The position numbers were made by a program, and so were the translations under genes. A DNA stretch of 6,503 nt. Origin: Crocinitomicaceae bacterium (lineage in GTDB: Bacteria > Bacteroidota > Bacteroidia > Flavobacteriales_D > Crocinitomicaceae). Each line of letters opens with the position of its first letter. The first letter of the stretch is position 1. Location of the stretch: the NCBI GenBank assembly GCA_003512365.1, contig DORI01000153.1:2109-8611 (forward strand), read 5' to 3'. Below are positions 1 through 6,502 of this stretch, in pieces. The notes under the pieces were generated by a model. That model did no database searches. It was not told the DNA's origin and saw only the letters and a program-made list of their open reading frames with translations.

Positions 1-710
1 GTCTAAATGACTTTTTAGGGAAGGAATTATCGATATCATGGTCTGGAAAAATCATCTGCTCGAATTGCAAAAAATCGACTAAAAAAAGTTTTGGAGAAGG
101 ATTTTGTTTTACTTGTTTTCAAACTGCACCTGAGGCAAGTCCATGTATTTTGAAACCAGAACTTTGTCGTGCTCACCTCGGTGAAGGAAGAGATGTTTTG
201 TACGAACAATTACACCATTTGCAACCGCATGTCGTTTACCTTGCCTGTACGGATAATGTTAAAGTGGGCGTCACGCGAAAAACTCAAATTCCTACCCGAT
301 GGATTGATCAAGGAGCAGCAGAGGTAATCGTTGTGGCTGAGACTGAAAATCGATACCAAGCAGGAATAATCGAAGTGGCGATGAAGGACTTTTATACCGA
401 CAAAACCAATTGGAAAAACATGCTGATCAACAAAAGAGAAAGTGAAATTGACCTAATTCAGGAAAAATGGGAAGCACACGAGCAAATGCCCTCTGACTTA
501 TCCGTTTTCTGGACAGATAATGACGACATATTATCAATATACTACCCTGTAAATAACTACCCAGATACTGTTCGATCAATCACACTAGATGAATTCCCAA
601 CTGTAAAAGGTGTTCTAACCGGCATAAGAGGTCAATACCTATATTTTGATGAACAAAATGTCTTTAATATTCGTAGGCATTCGGGATATGATGTAAACAT
701 TAATTTATGA
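1..710 (+). CDS. DUF2797 family protein, 5' end cut by the window edge
   Basis: The reading frame is open from the left edge (first whole codon at position 3) to the TGA at 708-710, giving 235 visible residues. The TTG at 150 is an internal Leu codon and not the start, because family-like sequence continues upstream of it. The visible N-terminal part holds cysteines spaced like a zinc ribbon: Cys19-x2-Cys22 (codons at 57 and 66), Cys35-x2-Cys38 (codons at 105 and 114), then Cys48 and Cys54. The motif APEAS-x3-LKPEL and the stretch KVGVTRKTQIPTRWIDQGA (visible residues about 86-104) are what I recognise as DUF2797, a bacterial family of about 260 residues with no established function; roughly 25-30 residues are probably missing. 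The middle part resembles a GIY-YIG fold (see findings), which is my inference. It overlaps the downstream gtrA-like gene by ATGA, so the two are likely translationally coupled. No promoter is visible because the start lies outside the window. Confidence 0.85.
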   Translation, partial: LNDFLGKELSISWSGKIICSNCKKSTKKSFGEGFCFTCFQTAPEASPCILKPELCRAHLGEGRDVLYEQLHHLQPHVVYLACTDNVKVGVTRKTQIPTRWIDQGAAEVIVVAETENRYQAGIIEVAMKDFYTDKTNWKNMLINKRESEIDLIQEKWEAHEQMPSDLSVFWTDNDDILSIYYPVNNYPDTVRSITLDEFPTVKGVLTGIRGQYLYFDEQNVFNIRRHSGYDVNINL

Positions 711-1171
711 CCAGCACGTTAACCAAGGCAATTATGTTTTTTTATCCTATTTTTTCCAAATTTATGGACAAAAGAACTTTCTTATATGCGGCTTGTGGAG
801 GAGGGAATTTAGTATTGAGTTGGATTTTGTTTTTCATGTTTTATCAATTTCTTTTTACAAAAGATAACCTTGAGTTTTCGCAATTCACTTTGAGTGCATA
901 CACGGCAAGTGCTATGTTGTGTTTTATCATAAGTTTTTCAATCGGCTTTTTACTTATGAAATATGTGGTTTTCACCGAAAGTGAATTGAAAGGAAGAATT
1001 CAACTTTTTCGATATGGTGTTAGTTCGCTTGTTTCTAGTATCGTTTCTTGGACCTTACTCAAATTTTTCATAGATATTCTTGGGATATTTCCATCAATTA
1101 GCAACGTCATAGCAAGTTGTTTGGTTGTGATAGTAAGTTATATCCTTCAGAAAAAATATACCTTTAAATAG
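707..1171 (+). CDS. GtrA-family small membrane protein
   Basis: The 154-residue product has four predicted membrane segments at about residues 25-50, 63-88, 99-122 and 128-148, which is the usual size and topology of GtrA/DPMS-type proteins (PF04138). Family-like features are FLYAACGG-x-N at the start of the first helix, a KYVVF motif after the second, FRYG before the third, and a basic C-terminus ending KKYTFK. Members act in the inner membrane with polyprenyl-phosphate-linked sugars, as proposed flippases or accessory factors for O-antigen glucosylation and arabinogalactan synthesis; the substrate here cannot be told. The ATG overlaps the DUF2797 stop as ATGA, which fixes the start and suggests coupling. 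No dolichol-phosphate-mannose-type glycosyltransferase, a common GtrA partner, is visible beside it. Its last 8 bases overlap the end of the convergent flippase gene. The family call is firm; the function is inferred. Confidence 0.87.
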   Translation: MTSTLTKAIMFFYPIFSKFMDKRTFLYAACGGGNLVLSWILFFMFYQFLFTKDNLEFSQFTLSAYTASAMLCFIISFSIGFLLMKYVVFTESELKGRIQLFRYGVSSLVSSIVSWTLLKFFIDILGIFPSISNVIASCLVVIVSYILQKKYTFK

Positions 1172-2345
1172 ATGACTTCTGTTTAATTAAGTTAGAATAT
1201 TTCAGAAAAAGTATAGATGAACTTACGATGTGAGCTATACTCATTGCCAACGCTGCTCCCCAAATACCATAGAAATCTAACATATAAGGTGTTAAAATGA
1301 TAGTTATCAGTACTCCGGCAAGAGATTTTAAAATTAAAACCCATTGTCTGTTTTGAGCTGCGAAAAAATGACCAATAACAGTTGAACCTGACATTGCCAA
1401 AATTCCTGGCGAAACAATCAATAAAATTTCTTTTAAACCTCTAAATTCCTTGCTAAAAATGACAACATACCAATTTTCAGGAATTATTATCAATACAAAT
1501 AATACAATTGAACTGAGAAGAAATGAAAGCTTTGTGTAATAATTGGTCCGTTCTATCGATCGGGAAAGATCCTCGTCTTGCAATTGTTTTGCAAAAGACA
1601 CAGATGAAAAGCTCTTACTAATAACCCAAACTGATTCTGCAATAATAACCATGACGCCGAAGACTCCCAAAGAACTTACTCCTAGTTGATGAAAAACAAA
1701 AAAATAACTCAAACGATAACTCAGAAATTGAAAGAAAAAACTTAGTTCATTTTTACATCCATAGCTAAATATTTTTTTCAACTGAGTGAAATCAACAAAT
1801 TCAATTTTTAATGGTTTCAGGAAGATTAAAGAAACGATAAACCAAATCGAAATTTGGAAAACAAAATACATTTCCCAATTAATCGACCATTTGAAAATCA
1901 AAAAAGGAAGTAGACCTACTAAAAAAGTAAACTGAACTAAAACCGTTAACACATTTCCCAGTATAAATTTCTGATTGGCAAATAATTGATTAAAAATCAA
2001 GGAATGAAAAGAAAGCGCCATACAAAGTAAAAAAAGCAGTAAAAATGGTGAAGAATGTATGAGCGATAAAATACCACTTCCAATGAATGAGCATACTATT
2101 ATCCATAAAAGTGCTGTGTAAAAAACCTTTCCAGGGCTAATTTTATGGAGGTAAAACATGGCCGAACTTCCTGATAGTATATTAGAGAAAATTGCCACAA
2201 GTGCAGCATCTGTTATGGTAAGTGAAATATATCCCCTACCCTCAGCCCCCAACAAAAGAGAGGAAATCATCACAAGTCCAAAGGATGAAGCCATTGCCAA
2301 TAGTCTGGACGATAACGTAGAAATTAATTCTTTTCTATCTCTCAT
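1164..2345 (-). CDS. Wzx-like polysaccharide flippase (MOP superfamily)
   Basis: The 393-residue protein is almost entirely hydrophobic, with about 11-12 predicted membrane segments (roughly residues 11-32, 45-67, 73-96, 100-122, 129-151, 158-177, 205-220, 226-248, 270-288, 304-328, 336-353 and 360-383). The N-terminal LLGAEGRGYISL motif (31-42) between the first two helices is typical of Wzx/RfbX-type exporters, as is the late IWGAALAMSI helix (361-370). Such proteins move undecaprenyl-diphosphate-linked oligosaccharides from the inner to the outer leaflet of the cytoplasmic membrane. Typical Wzx proteins are somewhat longer (about 400-480 residues), so this is a compact member. Its ATG overlaps the stop of the glycosyltransferase upstream as ATGA, which supports the start and suggests they handle the same glycan. 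It is the last gene of the - strand train. The sampled sequence (for example 1741-1800) is very AT-rich, as expected from a Phe/Ile/Leu-rich protein. The glycan is unknown. Confidence 0.85.
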   Translation of the reverse strand: MRDRKELISTLSSRLLAMASSFGLVMISSLLLGAEGRGYISLTITDAALVAIFSNILSGSSAMFYLHKISPGKVFYTALLWIIVCSFIGSGILSLIHSSPFLLLFLLCMALSFHSLIFNQLFANQKFILGNVLTVLVQFTFLVGLLPFLIFKWSINWEMYFVFQISIWFIVSLIFLKPLKIEFVDFTQLKKIFSYGCKNELSFFFQFLSYRLSYFFVFHQLGVSSLGVFGVMVIIAESVWVISKSFSSVSFAKQLQDEDLSRSIERTNYYTKLSFLLSSIVLFVLIIIPENWYVVIFSKEFRGLKEILLIVSPGILAMSGSTVIGHFFAAQNRQWVLILKSLAGVLITIILTPYMLDFYGIWGAALAMSIAHIVSSSILFLKYSNLIKQKSSI

Positions 2346-3451
2346 GTATTTGTTACAAAGCGAACAAAATCATCTTTTATTGCATCCCATTGATGAATAC
2401 GAGCAAATTGAATAGCTGCCTCACAATCAATTTCCAAAGCCGCTCTATTTTCAAAGTAATAAGATAGTTTATCTACCATGCCTTGTGTGTCCTCGGAACG
2501 CTTATTCGTTATAAAGTTCTCATTTGGATATGCCGTTTCGATTGCTTGAAGAGCGGAATAAATTACTGGGCGACCAACTGAAGCATATGTAAAGAGTTTA
2601 ATAGGGACACAAAGATTGTTTTCAGCATCCGAATCCCGAAGATCCATGAAAACCGAAAATTCAGAAAGTGATTTACAGTACGTTTCAAACGACATGCTCT
2701 CTTTGAGTTCAATTTGAATATCTTTAGTTCGAAAATAAAACTCTTCTTCGGTTTGTTTGTCTGCAAACCATCCAATTAAAACTACTTTCCAATTTTCACG
2801 ATTATGACGTTCCGCAAATTGATTTAAAACCTCAGCAAATCGAAAGATTCCTTTCTCTTCTGAAAATTTCCCCGAATATCCAATAATAAACTCATCAGGT
2901 GGCAATTGATAATGTGGGAAATAAGAAAGATCTTGATAATAAGGTAAATAAACACTTTCCTTCCTCTTGAAATGAGCCTTATAAAAAAGTGACTTGAAAT
3001 ATTCTCCAAAAATAAAACCGTCGACCGAGACTGCTGCCTTTTTATTCAATTGCACCATGGCTATGGTCCTAACCAATCGTTTAAGTCCTTTAGTACCTTG
3101 AAGGTTCTTTTTTGACGGATAGAACTCGGTAACATCATACAAAACTCTGTACTTTGAAGATTTATTTTTTTTTCTTTGTTGATGTGCTCCAATTATAGGA
3201 ATAGGTTCCGAACATATAACTACATCTGGCTGAAACTCTTCGCATTTATTTGAAAATGCAGCAATTTTTTCTTTTCGAGATGTAAATATTCTATCATCAA
3301 AAGTCAACGTAATACCATCTTTTTCACCTGTAATTCCGGAATAGGTTGAATAAATCGAAATTTGATTATCAACACTTAATGTTCTTGCCTGATGGTAGAA
3401 AATTCTATCATCGAGAGAGGAATGAGCCGAGGTTAGGAATAATATCCTCAT
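2342..3451 (-). CDS. GT-B fold glycosyltransferase, GT4-like
   Basis: The 369-residue cytosolic or membrane-associated protein has the two-lobed layout of GT-B enzymes. The N-terminal acceptor lobe opens with MRILFLTSAHSSLDDRIFYH and contains PDVVICSEP (75-83) and LYDVTEFYP (104-111). The C-terminal nucleotide-sugar lobe starts at IIGYSGKFSEEKGIFRFAEV (189-208), with GYSGKFSEEKG the usual loop after the linker, then WKVVLIGWF (221-229) and VPIKLFTYASVGRPVIYS (282-299), the equivalent of the family's PxKLFEYxAxGxPVI. The EX7E motif of retaining GT4 enzymes is not intact: Leu280 and Thr288 occupy the two Glu positions. There is no signal peptide. The gene begins 10 bases after the cysteine desulfurase stop and its own stop overlaps the flippase start, so it probably adds a sugar to the glycan that the flippase exports. 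Donor and acceptor cannot be read from the sequence. A 9-A run (3165-3173) sits in codons 93-96. Confidence 0.84.
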   Translation of the reverse strand: MRILFLTSAHSSLDDRIFYHQARTLSVDNQISIYSTYSGITGEKDGITLTFDDRIFTSRKEKIAAFSNKCEEFQPDVVICSEPIPIIGAHQQRKKNKSSKYRVLYDVTEFYPSKKNLQGTKGLKRLVRTIAMVQLNKKAAVSVDGFIFGEYFKSLFYKAHFKRKESVYLPYYQDLSYFPHYQLPPDEFIIGYSGKFSEEKGIFRFAEVLNQFAERHNRENWKVVLIGWFADKQTEEEFYFRTKDIQIELKESMSFETYCKSLSEFSVFMDLRDSDAENNLCVPIKLFTYASVGRPVIYSALQAIETAYPNENFITNKRSEDTQGMVDKLSYYFENRAALEIDCEAAIQFARIHQWDAIKDDFVRFVTNT

Positions 3452-3461
3452 GATGTGCCGA

Positions 3462-4598
3462 CTATAGGTTATGCTGGTAGATTGAATTCAATTGTTCGAT
3501 GGCAAAATTGATTTCTTCTTTGGTAGTATAACGAGAAAATGAAAAACGCACATTTGGTCTTGTCATATCGGCGCCAATGCCTTCCAATACATGCGAACCT
3601 TTGTTTGCTCCTGATGAACAGGCACTACCACCACTAACTGCTACTCCTTTCAAATCGAGCGTAAACAATAACATATTCGATTTTTCTGTGGCTGGCAAAC
3701 AAACGTTTAACACGGTATAAAGAGATGTTGCAGGTTCCGTTTCACCATGAAAATAAACAATTGGAAACATTTTTTTAAGCTCTAAAATCATATGATCTTT
3801 AAGAGATTGCACATGTCTCATGTGTTCATCCAAATGTTCGTATGCTAATTCCATGGCTTTAGCTAATCCTACAATTCCATAAATATTTTCTGTTCCTCCC
3901 CTCAATCCACGTTCTTGTGCACCTCCGTGAATAAATGCCTCCGTTTTTGTTTTCCGATTGACATAAAGAAAACCAATGCCTTTTGGACCGTGAAATTTAT
4001 GAGCGGCACACGTCAAGAAATCGATATCCAATGTTTGTAAATCAAAGGCATAATGACCCATCGTTTGAACAGTATCAGAATGAAAAAAAGCACCGTATTT
4101 TCTACAGATTTCTGAAACTTTAGTTAGCGGAAGTAAGGTAGAAATCTCGTTATTGGCATGCATTAAACTTACCAAAGTTTTCTTGTTTTCCTGCAACAAT
4201 TGTTCTAAATGGTCAAGATCAACAACACCTGTATTCGAAACGCGCACATAATCCAATTGTACATTTTCATTGTCACTTAAATACTCAACGGTATGTCCAA
4301 CAGCATGATGCTCAATAGTTGTTGTGATTATTCTTTTAACTCCTAAAACGTTTATTGAGGCTTGAATTGCCATATTATCCGCTTCCGTTCCTCCCGACAT
4401 AAAAATAATTTCAGAAGGTGCACAATTTAGTAATTTTGCAACGGTTCTTCGCGCATTTTCGATATTGGCTTTTGCATTTCTACCATAAAAATGTGTAGAC
4501 GAAGGATTTCCAAAATTTTCTTTCATGACCGTCAGCATCACATCAATAACTTCAGGTGCAATTGTTGTTGTGGCGGCATTATCAAGGTAAACACGCAT
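3462..4598 (-). CDS. Cysteine desulfurase, class I (NifS/IscS type)
   Basis: This 378-residue PLP enzyme removes sulfur from L-cysteine, giving alanine and an enzyme persulfide used for Fe-S clusters and thio-modifications. Family landmarks are present in order: the N-terminal YLDNAATT (4-11); GNPSSTH (30-36); SGGTEADN (68-75); EHHAV (96-100) with His97 stacking on PLP; HANNE (147-151); SDTVQ (174-178) with Asp175 and Gln178 contacting PLP; AAHKFHGPKG (198-207) with Lys201 as the Schiff-base lysine; RGGTEN (233-238); and SGGSACSSG (322-330) with Cys327 as the persulfide cysteine. The loop and GSHVLEGIG mark class I rather than SufS. It is shorter than E. coli IscS (404 residues), as are many NifS-like members. 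It starts 27 bases after the M23 peptidase stop, with no iscU, iscR or suf gene nearby. The upstream rimO product is an Fe-S enzyme, so a role in supplying its sulfur is plausible but unproven; tRNA thiolation is the main alternative. Confidence 0.95.
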   Translation of the reverse strand: MRVYLDNAATTTIAPEVIDVMLTVMKENFGNPSSTHFYGRNAKANIENARRTVAKLLNCAPSEIIFMSGGTEADNMAIQASINVLGVKRIITTTIEHHAVGHTVEYLSDNENVQLDYVRVSNTGVVDLDHLEQLLQENKKTLVSLMHANNEISTLLPLTKVSEICRKYGAFFHSDTVQTMGHYAFDLQTLDIDFLTCAAHKFHGPKGIGFLYVNRKTKTEAFIHGGAQERGLRGGTENIYGIVGLAKAMELAYEHLDEHMRHVQSLKDHMILELKKMFPIVYFHGETEPATSLYTVLNVCLPATEKSNMLLFTLDLKGVAVSGGSACSSGANKGSHVLEGIGADMTRPNVRFSFSRYTTKEEINFAIEQLNSIYQHNL

Positions 4599-4625
4599 TA
4601 TTACTTTTTTTTGACGAAGTTACTA
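4599..4625 (-). promoter_or_regulatory. A-rich leader before the cysteine desulfurase start
   Basis: This 27-base spacer separates the M23 peptidase stop from the cysteine desulfurase ATG. Read on the - strand it has an 8-A run (4605-4612) followed by GTAATA and then the ATG. There is no Shine-Dalgarno-like GGAGG, which fits Bacteroidota, where A-rich upstream sequence commonly helps initiation. It shows no Bacteroidota-type promoter (TTG with TAnnTTTG) and no hairpin, so readthrough from upstream is more likely than a new transcript. The role is inferred from composition only. Confidence 0.3.
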
Positions 4626-5192
4626 TTATCTTCGGTAAAATCTGTACGCTTTTAACTGTCTAATTCCTTTAGACGTTTCAAATTGAGTTGGAAAAGTTAC
4701 CTGATTTCCCTTTTCATTGTATGTGTAAACCTCAAAATGTAAATGCGCCGAGGTGGAATATCCTGTATTTCCTGAATATCCAATTTGCTGACCTTTAGCA
4801 ACTTTTTCACCTTTGACTACACTAACGCCGTTATGTTTTAGGTGCCAATATGCTGCATATGACCCATCTTCATGCTGAATAATTATGTGATTACCTTGAG
4901 ATAAATACTTTTTATTCATCCCACCTTTGGTGTTATGAGAAGCACATTGGTATACCACACCCTCTCTTGCCGCATAAATCGGACTTCCTTCCTTTAATTT
5001 GAAATCAAGAGCAAATTGCTTTTTGTGTGAAAACCAACCTTTATAACCTTGAGAGATAAAAACTTTTTTTCCTTTTTCTGTGGGAAGGCTATAAACATAT
5101 GAGGAACGTAATTTATCCGAACCTAAATCTTGTGCTAACAAAGTAGAACGTATAAAACAGCACATGAGAAATAACATTAAAAGAAATTTCAT
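4626..5192 (-). CDS. Exported M23 family metallopeptidase (LytM-like)
   Basis: The 188-residue protein has an N-terminal signal peptide: MKFLL start, hydrophobic core to about residue 19, probable signal peptidase I site at LLA-QD (20/21). It should act in the periplasm or outside the cell. One M23 domain (about 45-160) makes up most of it: SHKKQFALDF (55-64) followed by EGSPIYAAREGVV, HIIIQHEDGSYAAYWHL (102-118) and GYSGNTGYSTSAHLHFEV (138-155). His117 and the HxH pair His150/His152 are present, as is Asp63. The His of the classical HxGxD first motif is replaced by Gln59, while His56 lies just upstream, as in a known SHx5-yAxDF-like variant of the family. M23 enzymes cut peptidoglycan cross-bridges or stems; some members are inactive regulators. 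There is no LysM, SH3 or coiled-coil partner domain. The ATG overlaps the rimO stop as ATGA. Its target is not readable. Confidence 0.9.
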   Translation of the reverse strand: MKFLLMLFLMCCFIRSTLLAQDLGSDKLRSSYVYSLPTEKGKKVFISQGYKGWFSHKKQFALDFKLKEGSPIYAAREGVVYQCASHNTKGGMNKKYLSQGNHIIIQHEDGSYAAYWHLKHNGVSVVKGEKVAKGQQIGYSGNTGYSTSAHLHFEVYTYNEKGNQVTFPTQFETSKGIRQLKAYRFYRR

Positions 5193-6502
5193 TCTACTAT
5201 TTTCCCATGTAAATCATAATGATCCGCATCGGTAATTTCTATGGTTGTAAAATCACCCAATCGTATGTAACCATCTGTTTTTTTCACAAGAACTTCATTG
5301 TCAACTTCGGGAGAATCAAATTCTGTTCTGCCAATAAAATAATCTCCTTCTGTTCTATCAAAAAGCACCTTGTATTGCTTACCAATTTTAATTTGATTGA
5401 GTTCATAACTGATACCCGATTGCAATTCCATGATAGCATCTGCACGTTTTTGTTTGATCTTTTTTGGAACTGAATCCTTGAAATTAAATGCGTGGGTATT
5501 TTCTTCGTGCGAGTAGGTAAAAATACCCAATCGGTCAAATTTAGAACGCTCGACCCAATCGTACATTTCCAGAAAATCTGCCTCTGTTTCACCAGGATAA
5601 CCAGCGATCAATGTGGTACGCAAGGCAATATCGGGAACTTTTTGACGAATAGCCTGAACCAATTCCTCAGTTTTTTCTCGTGTAATCCCTCGTCTCATGG
5701 CCTGCAATATTTTCGTAGAACCATGTTGCAAGGGCATGTCGAGATACTTGCAAATGTTTTCGCGTTCGTTCATAACATCTAACACATCCATAGGAAAACC
5801 TGCAGGAAATGCATAATGCAACCTTATCCAAGAAATACCTTCGACATCAGAAAGTCTTTTTAATAAATCCGAAAGTGCCCTTTTTTTGTATAAATCTAGG
5901 CCATAATATGTCAAATCTTGAGCAATCAAAATCAATTCCTTAACGCCATTTGCAGCTAAGGATGTTGTACTTTTTACAAGATCTTCTATTGGGGTTGAAG
6001 AATGTTTTCCCCTCATTAATGGAATCGCACAAAATGAACAAGGCCTATCACAACCCTCTGCGATTTTAAAATAGGCATAATGATTAGGTGTTGTTAGTAA
6101 CCTCTCTCCTACTAGCTCATGTTTGTAATCAGCTTTCAAGGTTTTTAGAAGCCTAGGTAATTCTCTGGTTCCAAAGTAGGCATCTACCTCTGGAATTTCT
6201 TTTTCTAGGTCTTCTCTGTAGCGTTCTGACAAACACCCTGTAACGTAAACCTTATCCACAAGTCCTTCTGCTTTTGCATCCGCAAATCGCATAATCGTAT
6301 CAATAGATTCTTGTTTCGCGTTGTCAATAAAACCACAGGTGTTAATGATGACTATTTCTGCGTCGTCCTCCTGAGATTCATGCTCTACCTCAAATTGATT
6401 GGCTTTTAATTGGGCCATCAAAACTTCAGAGTCGAAAACATTTTTGGAGCAACCTAAGGTGACAACGTTTACTTTATTCTTTTTTTTCGTTTTGGTTTTC
6501 AT
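5189..6502 (-). CDS. rimO: Ribosomal protein S12 methylthiotransferase RimO
   Basis: The 437-residue enzyme is a radical SAM methylthiotransferase that adds a methylthio group to the conserved aspartate of ribosomal protein S12 (Asp89 in E. coli) in the cytoplasm. Three parts are visible. The N-terminal MTTase domain carries Cys18 (TLGCSKN), Cys56 (NTCGFI) and Cys90 (VTGCLSERY), the ligands of the auxiliary 4Fe-4S cluster. The radical SAM core has Cys151-x3-Cys155-x2-Cys158 in EGCDRPCSFCAIPLMRG. The C-terminal TRAM domain lies at about 373-437 and binds the substrate protein. TLGCSKN and CSFCAIPLMRG separate RimO from the tRNA enzyme MiaB. The length is normal. The ATG at 6500-6502 is one base from the window edge; the lysine-rich MKTKTKKKNK start is typical for Bacteroidota, so the protein is probably complete, but an upstream start cannot be excluded. 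It is the first visible gene of the - strand train and overlaps the M23 gene by 4 bases. Confidence 0.97.
   Translation of the reverse strand: MKTKTKKKNKVNVVTLGCSKNVFDSEVLMAQLKANQFEVEHESQEDDAEIVIINTCGFIDNAKQESIDTIMRFADAKAEGLVDKVYVTGCLSERYREDLEKEIPEVDAYFGTRELPRLLKTLKADYKHELVGERLLTTPNHYAYFKIAEGCDRPCSFCAIPLMRGKHSSTPIEDLVKSTTSLAANGVKELILIAQDLTYYGLDLYKKRALSDLLKRLSDVEGISWIRLHYAFPAGFPMDVLDVMNERENICKYLDMPLQHGSTKILQAMRRGITREKTEELVQAIRQKVPDIALRTTLIAGYPGETEADFLEMYDWVERSKFDRLGIFTYSHEENTHAFNFKDSVPKKIKQKRADAIMELQSGISYELNQIKIGKQYKVLFDRTEGDYFIGRTEFDSPEVDNEVLVKKTDGYIRLGDFTTIEITDADHYDLHGKIVE

Noticed and set aside
1172..1200. TTAATTAA palindrome (1183-1190) with flanking ACTT/AAGT as a possible bidirectional terminator
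   Set aside because: The stem would be very short and AT-only, lies within the flippase coding sequence, and has no adjoining T-run.
1145..1215. Two copies of a TTCAGAAAAA[A/G]TATA sequence (about 1146 and 1201)
   Set aside because: Both copies fall in coding sequence of different genes and the match is short and AT-rich; chance is the simplest explanation.
2158..2415. Open frame on the + strand with an ATG, 85 codons
   Set aside because: It lies opposite the flippase start and glycosyltransferase end, both of which are well supported, and its product has no recognisable features.
2563..3009. Short alternative-frame openings on the - strand inside the glycosyltransferase
   Set aside because: The glycosyltransferase frame carries the GT-B motifs through this stretch; the others are low-complexity Lys/Phe/Leu shadows.
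5150..5192. Possible lipoprotein signal (Cys11/Cys12) in the M23 protein
   Set aside because: The residues before the cysteines (FLMC) do not fit a lipobox, and a normal signal peptidase I site follows at LLA-QD.
5219..5782. Openings on both strands within rimO
   Set aside because: RimO sequence with family motifs covers the region; the alternative products are unremarkable shadows.
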